From positions 1 through 59,937 of the forward strand of contig CAIMUP010000138.1 of NCBI GenBank assembly GCA_903844645.1: a DNA stretch of 59,937 nucleotides, in the 5' to 3' direction. How positions within the stretch are numbered: the stretch's first letter is position 1; each line of letters starts with the position of its first letter. Made by a program: the position numbers and the translations under genes. This document shows, piece after piece, positions 45,601 to 54,715 of this stretch. This DNA is from an uncultured Bacteroidota bacterium. Its GTDB lineage: Bacteria > Bacteroidota > Bacteroidia > AKYH767-A > JABDAW01. Under the pieces are notes generated by a model. The model was given only the letters and a program-made list of their open reading frames with translations. It made no database searches and was not told the origin of the DNA.

Positions 45601-48287
45601 CCATTTGGCAACCAATTATAACCTGTATAATTTTGTGTAGATAAAGTTACTGATCCACCTCCGCAGATAGTTGTAGGTCCTGCTGGTGTAATAGTAGGAA
45701 GAACAATTGTATTTACTGTAACTATCACTTGTACTGTACCTGTACAACCTTGGGCAGTGGTAACAGTTACTCTGTATGTGCCTGCCGTAGTAACGGTAAT
45801 AGATTGAGTAGTTGCATTTCCTTGACTCCAATGATAAGTAGAGAATGCTTGTGTAGAAAGTACCACGCTTCCACCCGTACAGAATGTCAATGGACCATTA
45901 GCAGTAATGGTAGGAGTGGGTAATGGATAAAAAGTTACTGTCCTGTTTACGGTATGAGTACATCCCGCACCAGACCATGTAGTTACAGAATATGTACCAT
46001 TTGTAGTTACTGTTATAGCATTTGCAGTTGAATTATTACTCCAAAGATGTGATTGGAAGTTATTCGCATTTGTCAGGGTAAGCGTTACCGTTGCTCCAGC
46101 ACAAACATTGATTGGATTGGCTGGGGTAACTGTAGGAATAACATTTCCATTCACTGTAACCTGAATAGTAGCAACTCCTGTACATCCTTGACCATTGGTA
46201 ACGGTAACCGCATAATTTCCGGTAACTAATGCCGTAATGGTTGCTGTTGTTGCTGCATTGCTCCATAAATAAGCATTATAAGTTGTTGAGGTGCTCAAAT
46301 GGACACTATCTCCTAAACAGAACACTGTTGGTCCGCTTGGAACAATTGTCGGTGTAGGTCCTGCGGTAACAACGACAGTAGAAGAATTGGTTCTTGTACA
46401 ACCTGCTGCATTTGATACTGTAACAGTATAAGTTCCTGATGCCAATGCTGCTTTGGTATTCGTATTTCCACCGCCTGTCCAGTTATATGTTGAATAGTTA
46501 TTGGTGGTGGTTAAAAGTTTTGAACAATTGGTTGGAGAGGTAACGGTAATAACTGGTACTGCCGGAGACGCATTAACCGTTTCATTAATGGTTGCAGTTC
46601 CTGTACATCCCAGATAATTCGTAACGGTTACTCTGTAAGTTCCGGTAGCGGTAAATGTAATGGTATCAGTAGCTAAGTTATTCAAACTCCAATGATAAGT
46701 AGTATAAGGAGCAGTATTATTAGGAATAGGTACTCGCAATCTTAATAAATCTGCACTACAAACAGGTCCGTTTGCAGGAATTCTAACAATGGTAGGAGCT
46801 ACGGTAATAACCGTAATTTGTTGTTGAGCAACTGCGGTACATCCGTTTGCACGGGTAACGGTAACTCGGTAAAGTCCGGTTGCATTAACAGTAATGGTAG
46901 CGGTATTTGCATTATTCTGACTCCAATGATAGGTACTAAAAGCTGCCGATAAAGAAAGAACCTTCGTAGTTCCTGCGCATATCGAATCATTGCCTGGGAA
47001 GGTAATAACTGGTGCTGGTGCATTGGCAATAGTAACTGTAATTGTTGCCGTTCCGGTACATCCTGCGGCATTGGTAACGGTTACTGTCCATACGCCAGAG
47101 GTAGCATTTACGGTAGTTGTATTCGCTCCGTTACTCCATAAATAGTTAGTAAAGTTTTGTGTGGTAGATAATGTTCTGTAGCATTGTGTAGGAGCTGCGG
47201 CATTAATTACCGGTACTGGCAATGCACTTACGGTAACGGTCTTGGTTGCTGTTCCGGTACATCCTGCTACATTGGTAACGGTAACGGTATAAGTTGTAGT
47301 TGCCGTAGGGGTTACTGTTATTGGGCGGGTAGTAGCTCCAGTACTCCAATGGTATAAAGCTCCTCCTCCGTTATTATTCGTTGATAAATTCACACTACTG
47401 CCGTTACAAACTGTTACGTTTCCATTCGGAGTGATATTCACCACAGGAGGATTCGCTACGGTAACAATTACATTCGCGGTAGCCGTGCATCCATTCAAAG
47501 TAACGGTAACGGTATAAGTCCCTGCGGCATTCACTGTTCGGGCGGCTACTGTCGAGTTATTATCCCAATGATACGTTCCGCCACCATGAGCAGTTAAGAT
47601 TACGTTGCCACCAGCACAAAAGGTCAGTGGTCCATTTGCGGAAATTGTAGCAACAGGTCCTCCTGCAATTACCACATGATGTGTCGAGGTGGAGGTACAG
47701 CCCTGTGCCGTGCTGATTGTTAAAGTATAAATTCCTGAAGTCGCAAGAATCGTATCCGTGGTAGCACCATTGCTCCATAAATAAGAGAAGGCAGGCACAT
47801 CGGCATACAATCTTTTATTACAAGCTGTTGTTCCTGCTGCCGAGTCAATAACCGGTGCTGGCGGTGGTTGATTCACCGTTGCCGAAGCATTTAATGTTCC
47901 GGTACAACCATGAATGTCGGTAATCGTAACGATATAATTATTCGTTACCGTAACATAAATAGATTGTGTTGTCGCACCCGTACTCCATAAATAAGAAGCC
48001 GCGGTATCATTAAAAAGATTTGCCTGAATAGTATCCCCCGGATTGCCTGCGCAAAAAATCGCTTGCCCGAAGGGAATAGTATAAGCAAATCCTGTCAGTG
48101 CGCAGCCGATACTGGTATTATCCGGCATGGCACTCGGTGCTGCCATCATCTCTGGCGAAGCACCATTGTTAGAAATTGATGATGAGGCATTCATCGTGCC
48201 ATTCATCATACTGTTGGCTGACACATTCGTGAACAGCAGCCCGAGGGCAAGCCCAAGGATCAAGGTAACGTAACTAATTTTCTTCAT
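42633..48287 (-). CDS. Giant T9SS-secreted Ig-like repeat protein
   Basis: 1884 residues. A signal peptide (ISYVTLILGLALGLLFTNVSA) is followed by about 23 tandem Ig-like repeats of 70-76 residues, each with the pattern GPT.FC.GGSV.L....Y..Y.WS.....Q.I.V...GTYTVTVT...GCTGTASQ, with two cysteines and one tryptophan each. A different module follows (IDTICINHAVITLSGG). The last 75 residues are a type A T9SS sorting domain (VTVYPNPNGGNFTI, then MRIVDMTGRVVY, SPGIYYYEV). Repeats 13-22, near the C-terminus, are more alike, as expected from recent duplication. Likely surface adhesin. Followed by a strong terminator. Confidence 0.92.
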   Translation of the reverse strand: MKKISYVTLILGLALGLLFTNVSANSMMNGTMNASSSISNNGASPEMMAAPSAMPDNTSIGCALTGFAYTIPFGQAIFCAGNPGDTIQANLFNDTAASYLWSTGATTQSIYVTVTNNYIVTITDIHGCTGTLNASATVNQPPPAPVIDSAAGTTACNKRLYADVPAFSYLWSNGATTDTILATSGIYTLTISTAQGCTSTSTHHVVIAGGPVATISANGPLTFCAGGNVILTAHGGGTYHWDNNSTVAARTVNAAGTYTVTVTLNGCTATANVIVTVANPPVVNITPNGNVTVCNGSSVNLSTNNNGGGALYHWSTGATTRPITVTPTATTTYTVTVTNVAGCTGTATKTVTVSALPVPVINAAAPTQCYRTLSTTQNFTNYLWSNGANTTTVNATSGVWTVTVTNAAGCTGTATITVTIANAPAPVITFPGNDSICAGTTKVLSLSAAFSTYHWSQNNANTATITVNATGLYRVTVTRANGCTAVAQQQITVITVAPTIVRIPANGPVCSADLLRLRVPIPNNTAPYTTYHWSLNNLATDTITFTATGTYRVTVTNYLGCTGTATINETVNASPAVPVITVTSPTNCSKLLTTTNNYSTYNWTGGGNTNTKAALASGTYTVTVSNAAGCTRTNSSTVVVTAGPTPTIVPSGPTVFCLGDSVHLSTSTTYNAYLWSNAATTATITALVTGNYAVTVTNGQGCTGVATIQVTVNGNVIPTVTPANPINVCAGATVTLTLTNANNFQSHLWSNNSTANAITVTTNGTYSVTTWSGAGCTHTVNRTVTFYPLPTPTITANGPLTFCTGGSVVLSTQAFSTYHWSQGNATTQSITVTTAGTYRVTVTTAQGCTGTVQVIVTVNTIVLPTITPAGPTTICGGGSVTLSTQNYTGYNWLPNGQTTQTVTLSPTVTTAYTLIVTNATGCTATATRIVNVSPAATATITPSGPTSFCTGGNVTLVANLSTSYHWSTNATTQSILVTTAGNYIVTITNAAGCTATASQLVTIGGNLTVTITPSGPTALCSGNSVNLDAGPYTSFIWSNAATSQIINVNTAGTYTVTATQSVGCTGTASVTITVNPNPTPTITANGPTAFCSGGSVLLDAGVYASYTWSNAATSETVSATANTTYTVTVTDNNGCHGLASQVVTVNTSPTPIIIPTGPTNFCAGGSVTLVSTVATSYSWSTGATSQTITVNTGGTYVVTVSDAIGCTGTTSQVVTVSAALNPTITTNSPTSFCNGGNVVLHLSGFTSYAWSTTATTDSITVTTSGTYSVTVTSGSGCTGTTSQVVNVFNIPAPVLTATGPTIFCVGGSVSIDAGVYASYTWSSTETVQAITVTTSGLYSVTITDANGCTASATQSVTVNANPTNTITPSGNTTFCQGGSVTLDAGGSTSFAWSNAATSQSVSATTSGIYAVTVTDINGCTVTASQTVTVNTLPTPTISPNGPTSFCPGGTVALDAGTYPSYSWSTTETTQAINVNTSATITVSVTDANGCVGTASQAVVVFPAPTPTISASGPTTFCSGDSVTLVVGLYVSYNWSTTGTDAAITVTTSGTYSVTINDVNGCVGTASTTVTVNPTPNATITPSGPTTFCTGSSVSLSATASTSYAWSTGETTQAITANATNTYIVTITNANGCTGTASQDVTENSIPVVSISSSSGSDTLCSGFSTDLDAGGYTSYVWSNAGTNETITVNTAGTYTVTVHNLNGCTGTTSATITVNPLPTVSFTFAIDTICINHAVITLSGGSPSNGSYTGAGVTGTSFDPSIATVGNDTLRYFFTDLTTGCTNFAEHVIYVSSCTGVNDFTNGHYVTVYPNPNGGNFTISYNVAAQLTAMRIVDMTGRVVYTQTLAGLTGKATVNAASLSPGIYYYEVISNDNITAQGKMVITK

Positions 48288-48378
48288 TGTTTAATTATTT
48301 AATTATTTATTTAATGTTATTTATTTTTGCTTACTCTGTTCGGTTTTCTGCACCCCCGTAAAAATTATTTGTTCGACG

Positions 48379-48387
48379 GCAAAAATA
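48379..48387 (-). promoter_or_regulatory. Promoter -7 element of the Ig-like protein gene
   Basis: The minus strand reads TATTTTTGC, a perfect consensus, about 90 bp before the ATG at 48287. Confidence 0.55.
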
Positions 48388-48562
48388 GGAAAAAGTTTAT
48401 ACATAATCCAAATTTATCCCGAAAATTCTTAAAAAGGTCCAAGGTTCAAAGTTTGAAAGACCGACTATCTTAACCTCAATTCCCTGAACTTCAACAAGAT
48501 TTTTTTTGGATGTAATGAAAAAAGTTTCATTTTTACGATTTGATGCTATTTAATGACTGTTT

Positions 48563-48709
48563 TACCGGAATGATAAACATCTTTATCGGAGTAATAAACA
48601 TCTTTACCGGAACGATAAACATCTTTTGCGGAGCGATAAACATGTTTCAAAGCCTTCCAAACATGTTTCAAACGGTTTGAAACATGTTTCAGGGGAGGGT
48701 AAACATTTC
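48563..48709. repeat. 21-bp tandem array 7 (7 units)
   Basis: Seven units with constant TAAACAT and variable first halves: TACCGGAATG, TATCGGAGTA, TACCGGAACG, TTGCGGAGCG, then TCAAAGCCTT, TCAAACGGTT, TCAGGGGAGG. At 48667-48687 GTTTCAAACGGTTTGAAAC is a perfect palindrome. It lies between two co-directional secreted-protein genes. Confidence 0.94.
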
Positions 48710-48803
48710 TCTTTTCGCTGAATATCAGGATATTATGGTTTGATAAAAGGGCTTCGGGGGGAGGAAAGGCGATTTGGAGGGCGGAATTTTCATCTCCCAC
48801 GCT

Positions 48804-48832
48804 CCCGTCAGATTTTTCTCCTGACGGGTTTT
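48804..48832. repeat. GACGGG-type dispersed hairpin
   Basis: CCCGTCAG (48804-48811) pairs with CTGACGGG (48821-48828) around a T-rich loop; CTCCTGACGGGTTTT lies at 48818-48832. About 95 bp from array 7. Confidence 0.7.
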
Positions 48833-48892
48833 AAGAATCAAAGGTTATCAAGAAAACAAAAAAGACACTTTACTATTTTTCGAAAAGAGCTA

Positions 48893-51800
48893 TTACCGAA
48901 TCAAGGTAATGAACCCCTTTTCAGAGATTTTATTACCAGTGATATCATTGGCGGAGAAGATATAATAATAAGTGCCGTCGGGGCATGTGCTTCCGGAGTT
49001 ATTCGTCTTGCCATTCCATAAGAAGGCGGCGGCGTTACTCTCAAAAATCTTCATGCCCCAACGATTGAAGATGAGAAGATGATAATTCATAAATCCATCA
49101 GCAATGATATTGAAGAAATCGTTCTTGCCATCGTCATTCGGGGAGAAAACATTGGGAATATCCAAGGCACAATGATCCACCGTGATGGTTATTGTTTTAG
49201 TATCAGGAAGGTTGTTGCATCGGCTGGAATAATTGTAGGCAATAAGATTTACATAGAAGGTTCCAGTATCGAAAGTATGGGTAGGATTCATCGTGGAATC
49301 GCTACTACCATCGCCAAACGACCAGTGATACGAAGCCCCGTTCGTGCTGGTGTTGGAGAAGTTTACAGTTAAAGGAGAACATCCTATTACCGGCTGCGCA
49401 ATGAAGTCGCTGGTAATGGTAATCGGGTGTTCGATATGGATTAAATCACGCTGAATAAAAGTATCTACAACGATTCCGCAAGGTGTATTCGCAGAAGCTA
49501 TAAGAGTTACCGAGTAAGTGCCGGAATCGGTATAAGTATGGGAAGCATTGACGGACGTGGCAGAGGTGCTATCGCCAAAATTCCAAGAGAAAGAGGTACC
49601 GTTGGTACTGGTATTGATAAAGTCAATGGTTATTGGGCTGCAACCGTTTAATTGATTGGGAAAAAAGTTGCTGATAACGGGAACAGGAGGGATTAAATTA
49701 ATAATAACGGAAGCCGTACCGGTGCATCCATCGGCATCGGTGACAGTAACGGTGTAGATGCTTGGTGAATGGATTATCGTTGATTGATTCGTACTGCCGG
49801 TATTCCAAAGATATTGCGAATAAGAACCAACATTAAGCGTGATGGAATCGCCAGGGCAGATGGTGGTATTCCCTGTTATTGTCGGGGTAGGATTGGGGTT
49901 AATATTAATATTAATGGCAGCCGTCGCGGTGCATCCGAAAGAGTCAGTAACGGTAACAGAATAGGTATTGGCGGTATTGATGGTAATGGTTTGGGTATTC
50001 GCTCCGGTACTCCAGGTATAGGCAGCGAAAGTACCTGCATTCAATAGCAAAGAACTACCACTGCAAAGAGAATTATTGCCAATGAAAGCTGGGGCAGGAT
50101 GATGAATAATAATGTTCTTGGAAGTAGTACCGATGCAACCATTGCCATCGGTAACGGTAACTGTATAGGTAGTTGCGATATTCACAGTAACAGTTTCGGT
50201 GGTCTGTCCTGTACTCCAATGATATTGTAGATAAGAACCCGCATCGAGATTAGAATAACTGCCATAGCAGAATGCACTGTCCCCAGTAATAATAGGAGTA
50301 GGAATTTGATTAACGGTAATTATTTTGGTGGCAGTGCCTGTACATCCGTTGCCATCGGTAACGGTGATGATATAAGTACCTGAAGTATCAACGATAGTAC
50401 TCTGAATCGTTGAACCATTGCTCCAATGGTATTGAGTGAAAGAGCCTGTGGTAAGGATAGAAGAATTCCCATTACAGAATACACTATCTCCCGAAATATT
50501 CGGCGAAGGATCAGGAAAGACGGTAACGGTTTGATAAGAAGTATCAGGATGATAAGCACATCCGGCATTAACAATGAGGCGAATTGTATAAGTACCAGGA
50601 TGAGTGTAGGTATGCACAGGATTAGTGGTATTGTTCATGGTGGTATCGCCGAAGTTCCAATAATAAACCGTGCCATTGACACTATAATTCGTAAAGGTAA
50701 CGGTCAAAGGATTACATCCCGCAATCGGTTGAGCAGTGAAGGCACTGGTAACATTGGTTTGTGTGCCAAGGACGGGGCATTGAGGGTTGGGAACATACCG
50801 CCATAGATCATTAATCCAACTACCCATCCATACATGCCCTCCGAAAAGCCAAAGATTCCCTGTCGTATCACTCCAGCCCAATGCACCCATTCGATTGCGG
50901 GGATAATTGGTCGGACTGGAAACAGTCATTGTTCCATAGCTGCCGGGTTGATTTATTAAAGTCGTTCCGCCTATCATCGTCCACTGATTGGTTGCGACAT
51001 TGTAATTCCAAAAGTCTCCTAAAAGGTTTAGTAGAGAGAAATGTGTTCCACCACCGAACAGTACGAAGTTATCACAAGGTCTTGTCCAGACGGCACGGTT
51101 TTCAAAGCGTCCTCGGGGGACATTCAGGGTATCGCCAACACAGATAGTTCCTGCCCTGCCGGTGTCATTTACCAAGTTGGTGCCGCTCATCCAGGTCCAT
51201 TCGAGGGTAGTAGGATTGAACCTCCATAAATCATTAAAAAGGCGCAGTGTGGAATAACTTGGATAACCAAAATCCATCCCGCCAAAGAGCCAGAAATTCC
51301 CATCGCTGTCTTTCCATTTGGAGTAACAGCCACGGGAAGGAGGGTTATTTGCTGCATTCGGAACGCCTTTAATACCATACACTCCGGCAGTATCATTCAA
51401 TACATTGGAACCCTTCATCCAAGTCCAGATATTGGTGCTTTGGTCATACTTCCAAAGGTCTGAATAAGTATCGTAGTGGCTATACCCCGTGTATCCGCCA
51501 AATATCCAAAGGTTATTGTCGGCATCCACCCAAGTGGCATTGGTTTCCCAGCGGGAAGGAATCACATTGGAGGTATCGGGAACGCCCATTATTCCGTAGT
51601 GACCGAGGCTGTTCACGACGGTTGCTATTCCTGCCATCCAAGTCCATTCATTAGTTGCGATATGGTATCTCCACAAATCATTCAAGCCACCTTGATTGAC
51701 CATTGCCTGCCCGATTCCTCCAAACATCCAGAGGTCGCCAGCAGTATCTACCCAAGTACCTACTCCCCAGCCTCTGCCACCTGGCATATTAGTGGGCGAA

Positions 51801-52150
51801 GGGATTCCACGCACTCCATATACCCCCATCGGATTGGGCATTCCTGAACCTTTTATCCATGCCCATTGATTGATAGCGGGCTTGAATTCCCACAAATCGC
51901 CATTGTCATAATCGCTGCCAAAAAGCCAGAAGTTGCCATCCCTATCCGTCCAATTACAAGATTCATAAGAAGTGGGCGGTGTGTTGGCGGCATCAAATAC
52001 TCCTTGTATTCCATAGACACCATCAATATTATCGGTGGTATAGGCAGTGGTGCTGTCGCCTTTCATCCAAGTCCATTGTCCGGTTTGGGCGAAGGAGTGA
52101 ATGGTGAGGAGCGAAAAGTGAATGGCGAGGAGTACGATTATTCTTTTCAT
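48893..52150 (-). CDS. Kelch and PKD/Ig-like surface protein with type B T9SS signal
   Basis: 1085 residues. A signal peptide (VLLAIHFSLLTIHSFAQ) is followed by six or more Kelch-like motifs with repeated TWM.G......GVYG..G and D..GN.WLFGG....DLW.Y (about 25-480), predicted to form a beta-propeller. Then a PKD domain, Ig-like repeats resembling those of the 1884-residue protein (FC.G.S..L..G...YHWS....T......GTY.VTVTD..GC.GTA), and two more PKD domains. The last 85 residues (NVFSPNDDGKNDFF, FNRWGMKIFE, CPDGTYYY) are the gliding-motility-associated CHU_C (type B) sorting domain. Surface protein, probably cell-anchored. Confidence 0.93.
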   Translation of the reverse strand: MKRIIVLLAIHFSLLTIHSFAQTGQWTWMKGDSTTAYTTDNIDGVYGIQGVFDAANTPPTSYESCNWTDRDGNFWLFGSDYDNGDLWEFKPAINQWAWIKGSGMPNPMGVYGVRGIPSPTNMPGGRGWGVGTWVDTAGDLWMFGGIGQAMVNQGGLNDLWRYHIATNEWTWMAGIATVVNSLGHYGIMGVPDTSNVIPSRWETNATWVDADNNLWIFGGYTGYSHYDTYSDLWKYDQSTNIWTWMKGSNVLNDTAGVYGIKGVPNAANNPPSRGCYSKWKDSDGNFWLFGGMDFGYPSYSTLRLFNDLWRFNPTTLEWTWMSGTNLVNDTGRAGTICVGDTLNVPRGRFENRAVWTRPCDNFVLFGGGTHFSLLNLLGDFWNYNVATNQWTMIGGTTLINQPGSYGTMTVSSPTNYPRNRMGALGWSDTTGNLWLFGGHVWMGSWINDLWRYVPNPQCPVLGTQTNVTSAFTAQPIAGCNPLTVTFTNYSVNGTVYYWNFGDTTMNNTTNPVHTYTHPGTYTIRLIVNAGCAYHPDTSYQTVTVFPDPSPNISGDSVFCNGNSSILTTGSFTQYHWSNGSTIQSTIVDTSGTYIITVTDGNGCTGTATKIITVNQIPTPIITGDSAFCYGSYSNLDAGSYLQYHWSTGQTTETVTVNIATTYTVTVTDGNGCIGTTSKNIIIHHPAPAFIGNNSLCSGSSLLLNAGTFAAYTWSTGANTQTITINTANTYSVTVTDSFGCTATAAINININPNPTPTITGNTTICPGDSITLNVGSYSQYLWNTGSTNQSTIIHSPSIYTVTVTDADGCTGTASVIINLIPPVPVISNFFPNQLNGCSPITIDFINTSTNGTSFSWNFGDSTSATSVNASHTYTDSGTYSVTLIASANTPCGIVVDTFIQRDLIHIEHPITITSDFIAQPVIGCSPLTVNFSNTSTNGASYHWSFGDGSSDSTMNPTHTFDTGTFYVNLIAYNYSSRCNNLPDTKTITITVDHCALDIPNVFSPNDDGKNDFFNIIADGFMNYHLLIFNRWGMKIFESNAAAFLWNGKTNNSGSTCPDGTYYYIFSANDITGNKISEKGFITLIR

Positions 52151-52175
52151 GGCGGTAGTTTGTAATTATTTCGCA

Positions 52176-52184
52176 GCAAAAGTA
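52176..52184 (-). promoter_or_regulatory. Promoter -7 element of the Kelch/PKD gene
   Basis: The minus strand reads TACTTTTGC, 26 bp before the start. A 38-bp stretch around it is identical upstream of the gene at 52605-54473. Confidence 0.6.
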
Positions 52185-52198
52185 ATTAATTGGGGATA

Positions 52199-52213
52199 AA
52201 AACCCGTCTGGAG
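52199..52213 (-). repeat. GACGGG-type dispersed element
   Basis: AAAACCCGTCTGGAG, the reverse complement of CTCCTGACGGGTTTT with one mismatch, right beside array 8. Confidence 0.5.
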
Positions 52214-52219
52214 GTGAAA

Positions 52220-52443
52220 TCACCGGTTGCTCACAGTCTCTCACCGATTGCTCACAGTCTCCCACCGGTTGCTCACAGTCTCTCACCGATTGCTCAAGGT
52301 CTCCCACCGATTGCTCACAGTCTCCCACCGATTGCTCACAGTCTCTCACCGATTGCTCACGGTCTCTCACCGATCGGTGAAATGAAATCGCGCGCTCGCG
52401 AAATGAAATCGCGTGAGCGAGAAATGAAATCGCGAGGGGGTGG
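52220..52443. repeat. 21-bp tandem array 8 (two unit types)
   Basis: Seven units of type A (TCACCGATTGCTCACAGTC..) run from 52220 to 52366. One transitional unit (52367-52388, 22 bp) contains the 14-bp palindrome TCACCGATCGGTGA. Then two full units and one partial unit of type B (CGCG..GCGAAATGAAAT) run to about 52443. Type B keeps the 21-bp period. Confidence 0.95.
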
Positions 52444-52502
52444 AACTACATAAATTGTATTGAAAAGGAGTCTTTTGACGGTGTTTTGAATGTACCGAAC
52501 CC

Positions 52503-52527
52503 TTGTCGGGAGAAAACCCGTCAGGAG
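52503..52527. repeat. GACGGG-type dispersed hairpin
   Basis: TTGTCGGG-AGAAAA-CCCGTCAGGAG: an imperfect hairpin; AAAACCCGTCAGGAG (52513-52527) is the exact reverse complement of the dispersed motif. Confidence 0.65.
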
Positions 52528-52604
52528 ATGGAATCGCTGAATGGTTAGTTCCATCCTTTATTAACCAGAATGAAGCCTTGTAAGAGCCTCGACAGGGTCA
52601 GGAT

Positions 52605-54473
52605 TCAATACGAATGATTCACCATCAACTTCCGATTATAACGCTTATCGCCAATAGTAATCGTTAGGAAATACATGCCATTCGCCAAAGGAATACGGAA
52701 GGTTTTATCGTTATTCGCATCATTAATAATAGTGGTATAAACCTCCTGCCCCAGAACATCGGTAATGGTGAATTCCGCATGGAGCGTTGATAATTGAGAA
52801 TGAAAAGTGAAGGTGCCATTATTCGGATTCGGGTAGATACTAAAGGAGTTCTGCGCCATAATTTCATAGATACCGGTCTCGGTACAGATAGAATCGGACT
52901 TCGATTTGCATCCATTGGTATCCGTAACCTCTACATAATAACAACCATTACCCGTCATAATGAATGATTGATTCGTCGCCCCATTCACCGAAACACTGTT
53001 TTTAAACCATTGATAGCTGGCATAACTGGCATTGAAGCTGGAGGTCAGCGTATCGCCATGCTGCGTAATAACAGGCAGGGTAGGAGGAAGAAAAACAGTG
53101 AAGTAGAACGTCTGTACCGAGGTATCGGTGAATACTCCGCAAGCCGTCGTAAGGTATGCCACTAACGTAATGGAATACGTGCCGCTGTGGCTGTAAGAAT
53201 GGGGCGGATTCGTCAACGTACTCGTGCCCCCTTCGCTGAAATGCCACCAGTAAGAGGTAGCATTCGTACTCGTATTGGTAAAGAAAACCATCAGCGGTTT
53301 GCATCCTTGCAAGGTATCCACCGTGAAGGAACTGTGCGGCAGCGTAAGGATAGAGGAATAGGCATCCATCATATTCGGCAAGCCTAAATCGCAGTAACCG
53401 TTGCCGAGATCTACCGCCATCGAATCGTAACCACAGGAGGCACCGAGATGATCCGGAAAGTTGATCGCATCAATAAAATGCCCCTGCCGCGTACAATACA
53501 GTTTATGGTCAGGACCTAATTGCAGCGCATCGTGATATCCCCAATTCATCGTGTAGTTAACAAGGTATCGCGAAGCAGCAATCGTGGCGGCATTGTTGGA
53601 GGTAATATCATACTGATAAAGGTACGACCCAGGATAATCAGAGGTAACATAAAACACCGTACCATTAGGCGAAAACGAACATCCATAATATTCATGCCCG
53701 CTATCCACCGCGATGGAAATACAATTAGACATCATGCCTGTCGAAGCATCGAAATCGAACAACTGAACACTGTAAATACCTGAATTCACAGCCCCTATTC
53801 GCGTACCATTAGGGGATGCTTTGAGGTATCCCATCGTGTTGCTGATGGTCGCAATCACGCTGCCGATATTGGTAAGCACCGGAGGCTGAACACCCGCAGC
53901 ATTCACCAGATAGGCATAGTAAATATTGTTCAAATAACCATGCGCTATCACCCAATAATCGTGGTTATTGCAATGCTTAATGCCGCACAACTTCTCACAA
54001 GCAGGCGCAATCAATTGGGCATTCTTCACGGTAATATCGCCCATGCCTCCATTCAAAGACATATCCACTTCGGTATAACACATGCCGTGCGGTTCGCCCA
54101 TATAATCAGTAGTGAAGATATAGTAAATCCCCGCACTGTCAGGCTTCGGAATAATCAACGCGCCCTGCGTCGTCGTGCCTTGATTATACGGATAATCACC
54201 GAATAAATCGAAGCCATTAGGCATCTCATTATTGTTCCTGTCCCACACTTTGCCGCCATTGGTATAGAACAACAGGTTGCCGGCAGTGTCAGAAACCGTA
54301 GCGCATCCTTCATTAATATCCATTGCACTATTCGGAACGGCAAGCGGGCTGCCACTGCTGAAATTCAGGGCGGCATTATTCCCGAAATACCAGTTCCATT
54401 GATCTGGCTGGGCAAACGAGTGAATGGTGAGGAGCGAAAAGTGAATGGCGAGCAACAAAAGCATCTTTTTCAT
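52605..54473 (-). CDS. T9SS-secreted PKD protein with propeller-like N-terminal half
   Basis: 622 residues. Signal peptide LLLLAIHFSLLTIHSFAQ, nearly the same as that of the neighbour at 48893. The N-terminal half (about 25-380; WYFGNNAALNFSSG.., LLFYTNGGKVWDR, LKASPNGTRIG, CSFSPNGTVFYVTSDY) is a predicted beta-propeller. PKD domain at about 390-460 (FTNTSTNATSYWWHFSEGG). An Ig-like module at 475-540 has YQWFKNSVSV and GCYYVEVTDTNGC. The tail (FSIYPNPNNGTFTF, then LANGMYFLTI) is a type A T9SS sorting domain. Exported to the surface or medium. Near array 8 downstream and the cruciform upstream. Confidence 0.92.
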   Translation of the reverse strand: MKKMLLLLAIHFSLLTIHSFAQPDQWNWYFGNNAALNFSSGSPLAVPNSAMDINEGCATVSDTAGNLLFYTNGGKVWDRNNNEMPNGFDLFGDYPYNQGTTTQGALIIPKPDSAGIYYIFTTDYMGEPHGMCYTEVDMSLNGGMGDITVKNAQLIAPACEKLCGIKHCNNHDYWVIAHGYLNNIYYAYLVNAAGVQPPVLTNIGSVIATISNTMGYLKASPNGTRIGAVNSGIYSVQLFDFDASTGMMSNCISIAVDSGHEYYGCSFSPNGTVFYVTSDYPGSYLYQYDITSNNAATIAASRYLVNYTMNWGYHDALQLGPDHKLYCTRQGHFIDAINFPDHLGASCGYDSMAVDLGNGYCDLGLPNMMDAYSSILTLPHSSFTVDTLQGCKPLMVFFTNTSTNATSYWWHFSEGGTSTLTNPPHSYSHSGTYSITLVAYLTTACGVFTDTSVQTFYFTVFLPPTLPVITQHGDTLTSSFNASYASYQWFKNSVSVNGATNQSFIMTGNGCYYVEVTDTNGCKSKSDSICTETGIYEIMAQNSFSIYPNPNNGTFTFHSQLSTLHAEFTITDVLGQEVYTTIINDANNDKTFRIPLANGMYFLTITIGDKRYNRKLMVNHSY

Positions 54474-54498
54474 GGTCGTACTATTTAATTATTTCGCA

Positions 54499-54507
54499 GC
54501 AAAAGTA
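54499..54507 (-). promoter_or_regulatory. Promoter -7 element of the 54473 gene
   Basis: The minus strand reads TACTTTTGC, 26 bp before the ATG; sequence around it is duplicated at 52163-52200. Confidence 0.6.
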
Positions 54508-54556
54508 ATTAATTGGGGATAAACAACAATTTCTTTAAGGGATGGAAGATGAATGC

Positions 54557-54571
54557 CTCCTGACGGGTTTT
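54557..54571 (+). repeat. GACGGG-type dispersed element
   Basis: Exact CTCCTGACGGGTTTT, followed by TTATCCCC. Confidence 0.65.
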
Positions 54572-54715
54572 TATCCCCACAGGTTTATTCAACGCCTCCC
54601 GAAACCGTATTCTGTCGGGCTGCCGTTTTACTTTCTTTTACGTTACTCATGTTATTTGTTATTTAAGAAATTTATTATTTAATAGTTATTAGTTCCCTTT
54701 TTCATCTTTCGTTCG

